From: Chloroflexaceae bacterium
GTDB lineage: Bacteria > Chloroflexota > Chloroflexia > Chloroflexales > Chloroflexaceae
Assembly (NCBI GenBank): GCA_028282325.1
Contig: JANQID010000085.1
Span: 1-55,565, forward strand
Direction: 5' to 3'
DNA: 55,565 nt
The notes beneath the pieces were generated by a model that was not told where the DNA came from, ran no database searches, and saw only the letters and a list, made by a program, of their open reading frames with translations. Each line of letters begins with the position of its first letter. The stretch's first letter is position 1. The position numbers and the translations under genes are program-made. Positions 42,779 to 51,761 of this stretch are shown piece by piece.

Positions 42779-42918
42779 CTACCAAACAATATGGGAGACA
42801 CCGCATAGTGTCATTCTGAGCGCAGCGAAGAATCTCCGATTCCCACAACACCGAGACCCTTCACGCTGCCGGCGGCTCCGTTCAGGGTGACATGCGGCAT
42901 GGGTAGCATTGTTTGGTA
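42779..42918. repeat. MITE-like dispersed repeat, copy 4
   Basis: The best-preserved copy: CTACCAAACAATATGGGAG at the left and GCATTGTTTGGTA at the right, so TACCAAACAAT is an 11-bp perfect terminal inverted repeat. The interior matches copy 3 almost base for base. It fills most of the 336-bp gap between the DUF885-like gene and the next gene. Confidence 0.88.
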
Positions 42919-43029
42919 ACGACCGCGTAACTCGTGTCAATAAGGAGTCAAGCTGCACAGCGAGCAGACGATAGCCGCATCAAACCGGCAGCCTGATCCG
43001 TCCGCCGCTTAATAGGAAACGCACGTCAT

Positions 43030-43563
43030 ATGCACGATGGCTACATCTTCACACTCGGCATCTGCGGCGTCGCCGCCGACAGCCACCCCGCGCCTGCGCT
43101 GCTCGACGCCTTGATGGCAGCGTTGCCGCCGGTCAAGCGAGCCGCTTTCCTCGGCGATGTGCTGCCGATTAACGACGCCGGCGCGGTGTATGATCCGTTG
43201 CTTGAACCGATCATCAACGACATTGCCGACGCTGAGACGGTGTTGATCGTCGCGCCGTTGCGAACTGACGGTCCGCCCGCACGCCTGATACACATACTTG
43301 AGCAGGCTGCCAGGAGCGATGCCGTGATACAACCGCGCCCCCGTTTCGCCGTGTTGGTCGGCATCGCCTCAAACAGCGACGCCGCGCCGGAACTTCTCGC
43401 CCCCGCGCGCGATTGCTGCGATCAATTGGGCATCGCCGTCGCCAGCGCACAGATTATCTCCATAGCCGAAGCTGTGGATCCGACTATGCAACAAGCGCTG
43501 CTCGACCAGGTGCGCCACGTCTATTTGCAAGCGCGGGCACGCTATCCCGACGCGCTGCCATGA
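43030..43563 (+). CDS. Flavodoxin-like / NADPH-dependent FMN reductase-like protein
   Basis: A 177-residue alpha/beta protein whose layout resembles the NADPH-dependent FMN reductase fold: a first strand and loop (FTLGICGVAADSHPAPALLD), a middle strand (AETVLIVAPLRTDGPPARLI) where such proteins have a P-x-Y loop, and FAVLVGIASNSDAAPELLAP. The usual flavin-binding G-S-x-R and PEY motifs are not clear, so cofactor binding is uncertain. It stands alone between a MITE copy and the convergent SPFH gene. The identification is tentative. Confidence 0.5.
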   Translation: MHDGYIFTLGICGVAADSHPAPALLDALMAALPPVKRAAFLGDVLPINDAGAVYDPLLEPIINDIADAETVLIVAPLRTDGPPARLIHILEQAARSDAVIQPRPRFAVLVGIASNSDAAPELLAPARDCCDQLGIAVASAQIISIAEAVDPTMQQALLDQVRHVYLQARARYPDALP

Positions 43564-43644
43564 GTAGAATACGTATGACATATGCCGGGAATCACGACGC
43601 GGGCTCTGGCGGCAACGCCGGATCCCACGCTACGCTGCTTGCAC

Positions 43645-44706
43645 CTATCCACCCATCTGCTTTAGACGATCTTGCCACTTCTGCATCAGGCGGTTGTAGT
43701 TCTCCTCGCTTATTTCACCCATCGAGAAGCGCAAGTCGAGGTTGTCAATCGCCTGCTGGATCTGATCGCGCGTGATCGCGCCGCCGGTCGCCGGCGCCGC
43801 CGCGGATGGCTGTTGAGGCTGTTGAGACGACGGTTGTGGCTGCGGCGCGGCCTGGCCGCTCTGGAAAGCCTGACCAAGCATTCCTGCCAGACTCGCGCCC
43901 ATGCCAAAGCCCGCGCCAAGCCCAACGCCCGAAGACGCATCACCGGATGGATTTGCCGCCGCGTCACCCATCGCGCGCGCCGCCTTAAACTTCAAATAGG
44001 CGTTCATATCGCCAATCGCGCCCATCGCCGCGCGTTCGTCAATCGCTTTTGCGGTTTCCTCAGTCGGCGTAATCGCCGAGATGTACAACGCCGACAACAT
44101 CAGACCAAGCGCCGCGAAGTCGCCGGAAAGCTGGGCTTTCGTCGCCGCGCTTATCTCGTTGTACAACGCCGGCAGATCGAGCAGCGAGCGACTCTGTTCA
44201 CCCAGCAGGTCGGCCATACGCTGAATGATAATGCCGCGCAGGTAATCCTGAACCTCGCCTGTGGTGAATATACCTTTCTGGCCAACGATGCCATTGACAA
44301 AGAGCGAAGGCTCGCTCACCTGAAAGGCATAGGTTCCGAACGCGCGCAGACGCACCATGCCCAGATCGGCGTCACGCAGCGTGATCGGCTCCGGCGTACC
44401 CCATTTCTGGTCGAGGAATTGGCGCATATTGACGAAAACGACCTCCGCCGGGAATGGCGACTGTCCCCGCGTCGCCAGGCCGATCAGTCCGGCCAGGATG
44501 GGAATGTTTGCGGTTGTAATGGTGTGCCGCCCCGGCCCGAACACGTCGAGCGCCTTGCCGTCGCGGAAAAACACTGCTGTCTGACTCTCGCGCACGATCA
44601 CCTGCGAGCCAAGTCGAAAATCGCCGGGGCCTGTTTCCGGCTCGCGATGGACAATCGTCTGACCGGTCTCATCGAGAAACTGAACGACATCAATAATGCG
44701 TGCCAT
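43645..44706 (-). CDS. SPFH domain protein, YdjI-like
   Basis: A 353-residue membrane-associated scaffold protein. The N-terminal part (1-245) is an SPFH/Band-7 domain of the virion-core/YdjI type (VQFLDETGQTIVHREPE, VIVRESQTAVFFRDGKALD, FGPGRHTITTANIPIL, GTYAFQV). A Gly/Ala/Met-rich stretch (246-280) and a Gln/Pro-rich linker follow. A short C-terminal helical pair (ITRDQIQQAIDNLDLRFSMG, ISEENYNRLMQKW) resembles a SHOCT domain. There is no classical membrane helix. It is last in a four-gene operon and resembles the Bacillus ydj operon protein involved in membrane-stress responses. Confidence 0.88.
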   Translation of the reverse strand: MARIIDVVQFLDETGQTIVHREPETGPGDFRLGSQVIVRESQTAVFFRDGKALDVFGPGRHTITTANIPILAGLIGLATRGQSPFPAEVVFVNMRQFLDQKWGTPEPITLRDADLGMVRLRAFGTYAFQVSEPSLFVNGIVGQKGIFTTGEVQDYLRGIIIQRMADLLGEQSRSLLDLPALYNEISAATKAQLSGDFAALGLMLSALYISAITPTEETAKAIDERAAMGAIGDMNAYLKFKAARAMGDAAANPSGDASSGVGLGAGFGMGASLAGMLGQAFQSGQAAPQPQPSSQQPQQPSAAAPATGGAITRDQIQQAIDNLDLRFSMGEISEENYNRLMQKWQDRLKQMGG

Positions 44707-44724
44707 ACGTAAAGCTCTCCTTGC

Positions 44725-45240
44725 TTAGTCGCGTTTGCCGAGGGTGACGAATGCCTGACGCGCATCGAACTGAGCGTTGAGACCATCTACGAAGTTTTGC
44801 AACTCCGTGAGCGCGTTATCAAAGCCTTCGCCTTTCTCAGTCGCAAAGGCCGATTCGGCGAATGTGACGCGCTCGCGCAAAGGCGACAGACCATTGGCCA
44901 GCCCGGCATCGAAGGCGTAGATCTGGTCGAGGTCATATTCGTCGATCTTCACAGTACTGAACCAGCCTGCATAGCCGCGCGGCGCCGTTTGCAGCCGGGT
45001 GATGAACAGGCCAAGCGCCTGGTCGATCTGCTCGATACGCGCCGAATAGGCGATCCGTCCGCTGGAAGCAACGCGTTGGGCCAGGCGAGTGAGAGCCTGA
45101 CGTACGCCGGTATATTGCTGTGCAAGGTGCGTGCGCAAAAGCTTATCGGTGTCACGACGCTGCTCCTTCGCTCGATAACCGGCGTAACCGGGAATTTGGT
45201 ACGCCAACGCTTGCAGCCGGTCGCGTAATTCATCGGTCAT
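44725..45240 (-). CDS. Unknown helical protein of the SPFH operon
   Basis: A 171-residue, highly charged, probably all-helical protein: MTDELRDRLQALAYQIPGYA, GYRAKEQRRDTDKLLRTHLA, RIEQIDQALGLFITRLQ, FDNALTELQNFVDGLNAQF. ATG 45240 follows the stop of the zinc-ribbon gene by one base, with GGAGG inside that gene's end, so translation is coupled. It has no membrane segment. I do not recognise a family. The context suggests an adaptor between the SPFH scaffold and the membrane proteins of the operon, which is an inference. Confidence 0.75.
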   Translation of the reverse strand: MTDELRDRLQALAYQIPGYAGYRAKEQRRDTDKLLRTHLAQQYTGVRQALTRLAQRVASSGRIAYSARIEQIDQALGLFITRLQTAPRGYAGWFSTVKIDEYDLDQIYAFDAGLANGLSPLRERVTFAESAFATEKGEGFDNALTELQNFVDGLNAQFDARQAFVTLGKRD

Positions 45241-45241
45241 A

Positions 45242-45820
45242 TTAAGAACCTCCCTGAACGGATGGCGGCGCCGGCGTAGCAACCGTCTGGGGCGCATCGG
45301 GCGGGATAAACAACTCGACGCCGCAATACGGGCACTTCACCATTCCCTGCCCGACCAACTCCCGGACGCCGCCGCAGTTGGGGCATTTATTGCTGCCGAC
45401 GCGCGCCGCATCTTTGGAATAAAAGGTTTGTTTGCTCCAGTCGATGTAGCCGGCAAACAGGCCGAGATTGACCAGGGCATAGATCGCCTGCTTGATCGCC
45501 TCGCGGCTCATCTTGGTTTCAATCATCATCGTGCCGAGCGAGACCTGGCCCTGCGCCTGGATCACGCCGAGAATCCGTTCCCGCTTGCGCACTTCCGCCA
45601 TATCACGCGCTTCCGCCTGCCCGCGGATGAACAAGTATGCGCCGACGCCGCCAAACAGCAACAGCGGCAGCGCGCCAAACATCCCGATCCCCAGGATTGC
45701 GCCGGATGCTTGCACCTGATTCGATGCATAGCCCGAACCGATGAATAACGCCACGATCGCAAAGATGCTGATGCCAACGACGATAAAGATGATGCCGAAA
45801 ACTTTGCTATTTCCTGCCAT
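45242..45820 (-). CDS. Two-TM protein with winged-helix-like segment and zinc ribbon
   Basis: A 192-residue protein. Two membrane helices (about 7-30 and 39-65) are followed by a short helix and a PCI/winged-helix-like stretch (RERILGVIQAQGQVSLGTMM, SREAIKQAIYALVNLGLFAG). A four-Cys zinc ribbon (NKCPNCGG, VKCPYCG at about 146-168) and a Pro-rich tail complete it. It is probably anchored with the soluble part in the cytoplasm. It lies between the DUF2207 gene (51-bp gap) and the helical protein (coupled), as part of an SPFH operon. Confidence 0.85.
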   Translation of the reverse strand: MAGNSKVFGIIFIVVGISIFAIVALFIGSGYASNQVQASGAILGIGMFGALPLLLFGGVGAYLFIRGQAEARDMAEVRKRERILGVIQAQGQVSLGTMMIETKMSREAIKQAIYALVNLGLFAGYIDWSKQTFYSKDAARVGSNKCPNCGGVRELVGQGMVKCPYCGVELFIPPDAPQTVATPAPPSVQGGS

Positions 45821-45871
45821 ACGAGTGGATGCTCCTTAAGCGATGCTTGGCCGGAACGATGCGTATAATCT

Positions 45872-47776
45872 CTAGCCAAAGCCGCTTCCACCGCCGCCGC
45901 CACCGCCACCGCCACCGCCGCCGCCGCTGAAACCGCCCGAACCCGAACCTGAGCTCGACGGCGTGCTGGCCATCGTTGACGACGTGGAATTCAGCATTGA
46001 AAACAAACCCTGGCTCATCGCATTCAGACCGACAAAACTTCCGCTGGACATCTGGTTGAGCGAAGGGGCGCCGCCGCTGATATTCGACATGCCCGACCCT
46101 TCCGACCAGGAGGAGGAATGCCGCGAATGGTAATAATACCCGTAGGGCATATACCAGGAAGGCGCGGGCGTGTTGACCGCCTCGAACGTGCGCACCCAGC
46201 CTTTTTCGATCCCGAATGCGATGGCATAGGACAAATACATATCGAACTGGCCGCGCGCTTCGGTGACATTGGCATACTTATCAACACGCTCAATGTAACG
46301 CTTAAATGCGTGCCACTTTGCCGCCGTTTCCACTCCATGCGCTGTCTTTTTAGGCATAATCTGGCTCAAAATCATCATCGCAACGGAGAGGATGCCCAGT
46401 ACAATAACGATGAAAAGAGCAAACGGTGCGAAATCCGCCACAAACAGATAGACGAGAATGCCGCATACCAACGTCACAACGAGCAGCCCGAAGCCCGCGC
46501 CGATGTATTTGCCGCGCGTCGTGCTCGGCTTCTCTTTGAAGTATCCCGCCTGGATTACTTCGGCGTACAATGCATTGTATATATCCGGCAGTTCTTTGTA
46601 GAACTTGTTGCGCAAATCGGACAAACTGCGCTCGCCGGAATACGATCCAAACGAGGCGGAAAAGATCTCAGCCAACAGTTTTTGTTCATAGGGACGCAAC
46701 GGGCTGCCATCGCCAGGTTCGCGGACAAACGTGAAATCGTACGACTGGCCCAGCCCAAGAAAGTTCGATTCCTGGCGTTCAAGGATGCGAATAAAGCCTC
46801 GCCGCGATAGATCGATAATCGTTGCGATGATGTCTTTCATATCGGCGCGCTCGTCGATCAATACGCCTACTATGCCCGGCGGCAGATCGTCCGGCGGCGC
46901 GGGATAATATTCGGCGACCACACCCGTCGATTGGTCGCGCCCGAAGCGATGCCAGAGCATAAACATCCCCAACCCGCCGCCGATAAGCGTGATGAACGCG
47001 ATAAAGAGCGAGATCAAATTGAAGACCGGCTGCTGATCCTCAAGCGTTTGCCATTGTTGCGGGCTCGCCGTCACGACGCCGTGGGGAAATTGTGCGCGGA
47101 TCTCCCACTCCTGGCCGCCGGCAAATGGGCCGCCGTTGAACGTAATGGTCTGACCATCCACAATGCGCGCACCGCTGCTTTCAGCCGTGTTCAGATACGT
47201 CGTCGCCAGGAGCGTTTCCGGCTGGAAGTGTGCGGGCAAGTGAACGACGACATTCGACGACTGGATTGGGTAGTCGCGATCAGTCTCGATAAACTTCCAG
47301 AAAAACTGATCGCCTTCGGGGTAGATGCGCAACGCACCCTGCAAAGTGTAGCTCAAGGCAAACGTACGGACAGCGTTGGTGGTAGGAGGGAAATACCATC
47401 GGATGGCCTTCTCGCCGTTATCTTCAGACAGCGTAAATGTGTATTCAGACTTTGTATTGCTCTGCTGAAACGGTCGCCCCCGTACACTATCTTCGCGCAC
47501 GCTCCAATTCACAATGTCATTCACCCGATTGAGCGGAATGTTGCGAAAGGCGTAGGTAAAAGGACCGCCGGAGAAATGAACTTCCCAGATCTCGACAACG
47601 TTAACATCGCCGTTGGCGAGGATGGTGATGTCGCCGTCGCGCCGCTCAACAACGACCGATTTCGATTGCGCCGACGCGGGAGGAGTTGCGCCAGAGAGGC
47701 CGGACATAACCAGGAATAGGAGCATCACGCCGATCAGGATTATTCGGCGGCGGACTCGCGAAAAGTTGTTCTTCAT
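45872..47776 (-). CDS. DUF2207 membrane protein with Gly-rich tail
   Basis: A 634-residue exported membrane protein. It has a signal-like N-terminal helix (12-37), an extracytoplasmic beta-rich DUF2207 domain (about 40-235; FTYAFRNIPLNRVNDI, IRWYFPPTTNAVRTFALSYT), a membrane helix (about 252-276), a cytoplasmic winged-helix-like part (about 310-420; LRPYEQKLLAEIFSASFGSY), two more helices (about 430-480), and a Ser/Gly-rich end with an almost uninterrupted glycine tract. The Gly tail is common in this family. It is the first gene of the four-gene SPFH operon and may sense envelope stress. Confidence 0.88.
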   Translation of the reverse strand: MKNNFSRVRRRIILIGVMLLFLVMSGLSGATPPASAQSKSVVVERRDGDITILANGDVNVVEIWEVHFSGGPFTYAFRNIPLNRVNDIVNWSVREDSVRGRPFQQSNTKSEYTFTLSEDNGEKAIRWYFPPTTNAVRTFALSYTLQGALRIYPEGDQFFWKFIETDRDYPIQSSNVVVHLPAHFQPETLLATTYLNTAESSGARIVDGQTITFNGGPFAGGQEWEIRAQFPHGVVTASPQQWQTLEDQQPVFNLISLFIAFITLIGGGLGMFMLWHRFGRDQSTGVVAEYYPAPPDDLPPGIVGVLIDERADMKDIIATIIDLSRRGFIRILERQESNFLGLGQSYDFTFVREPGDGSPLRPYEQKLLAEIFSASFGSYSGERSLSDLRNKFYKELPDIYNALYAEVIQAGYFKEKPSTTRGKYIGAGFGLLVVTLVCGILVYLFVADFAPFALFIVIVLGILSVAMMILSQIMPKKTAHGVETAAKWHAFKRYIERVDKYANVTEARGQFDMYLSYAIAFGIEKGWVRTFEAVNTPAPSWYMPYGYYYHSRHSSSWSEGSGMSNISGGAPSLNQMSSGSFVGLNAMSQGLFSMLNSTSSTMASTPSSSGSGSGGFSGGGGGGGGGGGGGSGFG

Positions 47777-47998
47777 TGAAACCTCGGCTTTCAGGTGTAC
47801 AGCTATATGTGTCCAGCATGGGGCGAGGCGTGTGTTCTTCCTTGCTGTGTTATTTATTGATACGAATGTCGACGGTGAAGGTTTCCCTTCGTCTGACGTG
47901 TAGGTTATAGAGGCTCAGCGCTCCTGATCAAATCATACCACCCTGTGCAAAATCAGCTATACGCAAAGATTCCAGACCACATTCCGTGACGCGCAAAA
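47777..47998. other. Intergenic stretch upstream of the SPFH operon
   Basis: No gene is visible. It holds the start region of the DUF2207 operon. I could not identify a convincing promoter pair. Confidence 0.35.
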
Positions 47999-48034
47999 CC
48001 GCCGCGGCAAGGCGTTCACCTTTTGCCGCGGCGG
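47999..48034 (-). terminator. Terminator of the carboxylase operon
   Basis: CCGCCGCGGCAA (47999-48010) and its complement at 48023-48034 form a perfect, very GC-rich 12-bp stem. Read on the minus strand it is followed by TTTTGCG. It lies about 85 bp after the stop of the biotin carrier gene. Confidence 0.7.
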
Positions 48035-48058
48035 CATGCTTTATCACTCATATGCAAG

Positions 48059-48093
48059 GAGGACGGCCAATTCGTGGAGGATTGACCGTCCTC
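48059..48093 (-). terminator. Second hairpin after the carboxylase operon
   Basis: GAGGACGGCCAAT and ATTGACCGTCCTC form a 13-bp stem with one mismatch, between the biotin carrier stop and the stronger terminator. Two tandem hairpins may act together or protect the 3' end of the mRNA. No T-run is attached to this one. Confidence 0.5.
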
Positions 48094-48117
48094 TAGGGTT
48101 TATCGGACGTTAGTCGA

Positions 48118-48612
48118 CTAGGTAATCTCAGCCAGAACCATATGCAGTTGGACATCCTGTCCGGCCTGAATATGCAACGCGCTGACCGAGCCTGCACGCG
48201 GAGCGCGAATCTCGTTCTCCATCTTCATCGCTTCAAGCACGATAATTGGCTGACCAACCTCCACCGGATCGCCCTGGTTGACCAACACACGCGTGACTTT
48301 GCCGGGGATAGGCGCTTTCACCCGCCCATCGCCGCTGGCCGGACGCGCGACCGCCGCCTCCAGATCCTGAATTTCGATATGGTGCATACCATGATAGGAC
48401 TTAAGCCAGCGCAAGTTGCGGTCCACATCGATCTCATAGGAGCGATCGCCGACGAGCAACCAGTCCATCTGATCGGGATCGTCGAGATTGGGAACGACCA
48501 CCCGCAGCGACTCGCCATCCACGACAACGGGAAGCTCGACACCTTCACGACGATGCAGATCTACCTCAACCTCGTGGATCTGACCATCGATAGTGACCCG
48601 TACTTTTCGCAT
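48118..48612 (-). CDS. Biotin carboxyl carrier protein of an acyl-CoA carboxylase
   Basis: A 164-residue carrier. The C-terminal biotinyl domain (about 95-164) has VLEAMKMENEI with the biotin-accepting Lys130 and the flanking Pro/Gly-rich VKAPIPGKVTRVLVNQGD. The N-terminal half (1-90) is a separate beta-rich domain typical of carriers of propionyl/acetyl-CoA carboxylases, not of plain AccB. It takes CO2 from the biotin carboxylase and passes it to the carboxyltransferase. It is the last gene of the minus-strand operon, 95 bp after the biotin carboxylase. Confidence 0.92.
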   Translation of the reverse strand: MRKVRVTIDGQIHEVEVDLHRREGVELPVVVDGESLRVVVPNLDDPDQMDWLLVGDRSYEIDVDRNLRWLKSYHGMHHIEIQDLEAAVARPASGDGRVKAPIPGKVTRVLVNQGDPVEVGQPIIVLEAMKMENEIRAPRAGSVSALHIQAGQDVQLHMVLAEIT

Positions 48613-48707
48613 CTCACCCTCTTTACGTCAATATACAATCCTGGAAATGGCCCGAACGGAATACATGCAGGCAAGCATCCTCTCGCGATTGGCCATCTGG
48701 CGCCGCC

Positions 48708-50189
48708 CTAGCCTGGCAAGCGACGGCTATCGCGATGCCACCCGGACAGCAAGCGATCAGGCATGCTGAATCCGATAGACTGATTGCGGCTCACATAGGC
48801 GACGGCGGCGGCAACCGCCAGATTGCGCAGGTCATGCGCCGGCGCCGGTGATTTCATCAGCGAGCGGCGACTCGACTCGGTATTATATTCGCCGCTCAAG
48901 AATTCGGTCATATCCATAATGCGCTGGATCAACGGCAGGTTGGTCTGGATGCCCTCGATAATAAAATCTTCCAGCGCGCGCCGCATCCGCTGCAGACACT
49001 CATCGCGATTTTCGCCCCAGACGGTGAGCTTGGCAAAGACCGGGTCATAGCGCACCGGAACGTCGCAGCCGTTATAGACATAGGTATCGACGCGCACGTG
49101 CGGGCCTCCCGGCAAGCGAAACTGGCGTAACTCGCCCGGGCTGGGCATAAAATGATTCCAAGGATCCTCGGCATTGATACGGCACTGCATCGCGCAACCG
49201 CGCAACTGAACATCGTCCTGACGCACGCTGAGCGGCTCGCTGGCGGCAATGCGGATCTGTTCGCGCACAATATCCACCAGCGATACCATCTCAGTTCCCG
49301 GATGTTCCATCTGGACGCGCGCTTTGATTTCGGTAAAGAAGAAATCCCCATTGGCATCCATCAAGAACTCGATGGTGCAGGCATTGCTACAGCCGAACAT
49401 CCGCGCAATATCGGCAGCCATATGCCAGAGTCGTTCGCGCTGATCTGGCGTCATATAGGGAGCCGGCGTTTCTGCAATCACCTTCTGGCTGTTGCGTTGG
49501 ATCGATGCATCGCGCTCGCCGAGATGAATGATATTGCCATACTGATCAGCCAGAATCTGAACTTCGACGTAGCGTGACGGCAAAATTGCACGCTCAAGAT
49601 AGAGTTGATCGTTGCCGAAAACCGCCCGCGCCGCCGCATACGACGTATGAATCACGTCTTCAAGCTGTTCGGGGGAGCGGATCAAGCGCGTACCACGACC
49701 GCGACCGCCACTGCATGATTTGACAATCACCGGATAGCCCAAACTATCAGCCTCGGCGCGCAACGCGTCGATTTGATCACGGCCAAACGAGTGCGCCGAG
49801 TGAATAGGCGTGGCGTTTCCCGCTTCCCGCACCTGGCGCTGGGCGCCGATTTTGTCTTTCAGCGTCGCCACAACATCAGCCGGCGGGCCAATAAACACGA
49901 TGCCCGCAGACTCGCACGCCCGGATGAAGCTCGCCTCTTCAGCAAGAAACCCATACCCCGGATGAATCGCATCGACGCCGGCATCCTTCGCAATTTGCAG
50001 AATCGCCGCTTGATCCATATAGCCGAGGTCAGATGTCAACTGCACACACGAGTCGGCCAGGCGAACATGCAGCGAGCCAATATCCGGCATTTCATAGAGT
50101 GCGACGGTCTCAATACCGAGATCACGGCAAGCCCGGATAACGCGTACAGCGATCTCGCCTCGATTGGCAACCAGTACCTTCTTGAACAT
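48708..50189 (-). CDS. Biotin carboxylase subunit of acyl-CoA carboxylase
   Basis: A 493-residue ATP-grasp enzyme that carboxylates biotin with bicarbonate. It starts MFKKVLVANRGEIAVRVIRA and has HPGYGFLAEEASFIRACESA, the ATP-binding glycine loop KSCSGGRGRGTRLI, FTEIKARVQMEHP with the catalytic Glu/Arg region (most family members read EMNTRLQVEH), and AMQCRINAED. The substitution EIKARVQMEHPGTE keeps the active-site Glu and Arg. ATG 50189 is chosen because of conservation at MFKK; a longer frame overlaps the upstream gene. It lies 16 bp after the carboxyltransferase gene and is co-transcribed with it. Confidence 0.93.
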   Translation of the reverse strand: MFKKVLVANRGEIAVRVIRACRDLGIETVALYEMPDIGSLHVRLADSCVQLTSDLGYMDQAAILQIAKDAGVDAIHPGYGFLAEEASFIRACESAGIVFIGPPADVVATLKDKIGAQRQVREAGNATPIHSAHSFGRDQIDALRAEADSLGYPVIVKSCSGGRGRGTRLIRSPEQLEDVIHTSYAAARAVFGNDQLYLERAILPSRYVEVQILADQYGNIIHLGERDASIQRNSQKVIAETPAPYMTPDQRERLWHMAADIARMFGCSNACTIEFLMDANGDFFFTEIKARVQMEHPGTEMVSLVDIVREQIRIAASEPLSVRQDDVQLRGCAMQCRINAEDPWNHFMPSPGELRQFRLPGGPHVRVDTYVYNGCDVPVRYDPVFAKLTVWGENRDECLQRMRRALEDFIIEGIQTNLPLIQRIMDMTEFLSGEYNTESSRRSLMKSPAPAHDLRNLAVAAAVAYVSRNQSIGFSMPDRLLSGWHRDSRRLPG

Positions 50190-50205
50190 AGTCCCTCTTC
50201 CAGTT

Positions 50206-51747
50206 TTACATCGGCGAGATTCCGTGCTTCTTTGGCACGTGGCGTTCACGCTTTGAGAGCGTCACCTCCAACGCACGAATCAGAATGCGCCGGGTGTCGC
50301 GCGGTTCGATCACGTCATCAATCAAGCCGCGAGCAGCCGCAACGTAGGGATTGTTGAACTTCTCTTGATAGTCATCGATCAGTTCGCTTCGACGAGCAGC
50401 CGGATCTTCCGCCGCTTTGACTTCGGCGTTGAACAAGATGTTCACAGCGCCTTCAGCACCCATCACTGCGATTTCGGCGTTGGGCCAAGCGTACAACAGG
50501 TCGCCGCGCAAGCCTTTGCTGCTCATCACGCAGTAGGCGCCGCCATAGCTCTTGCGCAGAATAATCATAAGCTTGGGGACGGTCGCTTCGCTGTAAGCGT
50601 AGATCATACGCGCGCCGTTGCGAATAATGCCGCCATATTCCTGGTGCGTGCCGGGCAAGAAGCCGGGCACGTCTTGCAGCGTAATAATCGGAACGTTGTA
50701 GGCATCGCAGATACGAATAAAGTGCGCTGTTTTGATCGACGCTTTGATGTCAATCGTGCCGGCCAGCACCATCGGCTGATTGGCGATGATGCCGACAACC
50801 CAGCCATTCATCCGGGCGAAGCCGACAACCATGTTCTCGGCCCACAGCGCGTGAACCTCCAGAAAGCGCCCGTCATCCACCACACTGGAGATCACCTTGC
50901 GCACATCATAGGGCTTGTGCGAGTCGGTCGGCACGATATGCTCAAGCTCCGGGCAACGTCGATCAGGATCATCCATCGGTTTGACATAGGGCGGATCGTC
51001 CTGATTATTCGAGGGAAGATAGCTCAAGAGTTCGCGCACACGCAACAGGCATTCGCGATCATCTTTGGCCAGAAAATGGCTGACGCCGCTTTCCTTGCTG
51101 TGGATGAGACCGCCGCCCAGATCCTCCTGGCTCACGTTTTCCTGCATCACCGAGCGCACCACATTCGGGCCGGTGATAAACATATAGCTTTGCTCAGTCA
51201 TAAAGACGAAGTCCGTCAATGCCGGCGAGTAGACCGCTCCGCCGGCGCATGGCCCCATAATGATCGAGATCTGCGGAATGACGCCCGACGCTTCGCAGTT
51301 GGCATCGAAGATCCGCGCATAGCCGGCCAGGCTATCGACGCCCTCCTGAATGCGCGCTCCGCCGGAGTCGTTCATCGCAATAAACGGGCAGCCATACTTC
51401 AGTGCCATACGCATCGCTTTGACGATCTTATTCGAGTGCATCTCGCCCAGCGAGCCGCCCATAACCGCCGCATCTTGGGCCGCAACGAAGACGCGCCGCC
51501 CGTTGATCGCACCGAAGCCGGTGACGACGCCATCGCCATAGCGCGATGACTTTCCGCCCATATAGCTTTCATAGCGTGGCTGGACAAGCGTATCGATTTC
51601 CGTAAAGCTGTCGGGATCGAAAAGCAGATCGATCCGCTCGCGAGCGGTTAGACGACCTTTGCGATGTTGCGACTCAATGTTCTTTTCATTGCCGGCTGCG
51701 ATAGCTTTACGTTCACGCAGCTTCTGAACGTACGACTCCATATCCAC
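50206..51747 (-). CDS. Acyl-CoA carboxylase carboxyltransferase subunit
   Basis: A 513-residue crotonase-fold carboxyltransferase (propionyl-/methylcrotonyl-CoA carboxylase beta type). It has GKLTARERIDLLFDPDSF-like KGRLTARERIDLLFDPDSF near 30, FIAMNDSGGARIQEGVDSLA, GPCAGGAVYSPALTDF, and the second CoA/biotin half with FLEVHALWAENMVVGFARM, QDVPGFLPGTHQE and RKSYGGAYCVM. It would make methylmalonyl-CoA or malonyl-CoA. A residue position controlling acyl length cannot be judged reliably here. It sits between the Sfp-type gene and biotin carboxylase. Confidence 0.94.
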   Translation of the reverse strand: MDMESYVQKLRERKAIAAGNEKNIESQHRKGRLTARERIDLLFDPDSFTEIDTLVQPRYESYMGGKSSRYGDGVVTGFGAINGRRVFVAAQDAAVMGGSLGEMHSNKIVKAMRMALKYGCPFIAMNDSGGARIQEGVDSLAGYARIFDANCEASGVIPQISIIMGPCAGGAVYSPALTDFVFMTEQSYMFITGPNVVRSVMQENVSQEDLGGGLIHSKESGVSHFLAKDDRECLLRVRELLSYLPSNNQDDPPYVKPMDDPDRRCPELEHIVPTDSHKPYDVRKVISSVVDDGRFLEVHALWAENMVVGFARMNGWVVGIIANQPMVLAGTIDIKASIKTAHFIRICDAYNVPIITLQDVPGFLPGTHQEYGGIIRNGARMIYAYSEATVPKLMIILRKSYGGAYCVMSSKGLRGDLLYAWPNAEIAVMGAEGAVNILFNAEVKAAEDPAARRSELIDDYQEKFNNPYVAAARGLIDDVIEPRDTRRILIRALEVTLSKRERHVPKKHGISPM

Positions 51748-51761
51748 GATAGCAAGTCTCC

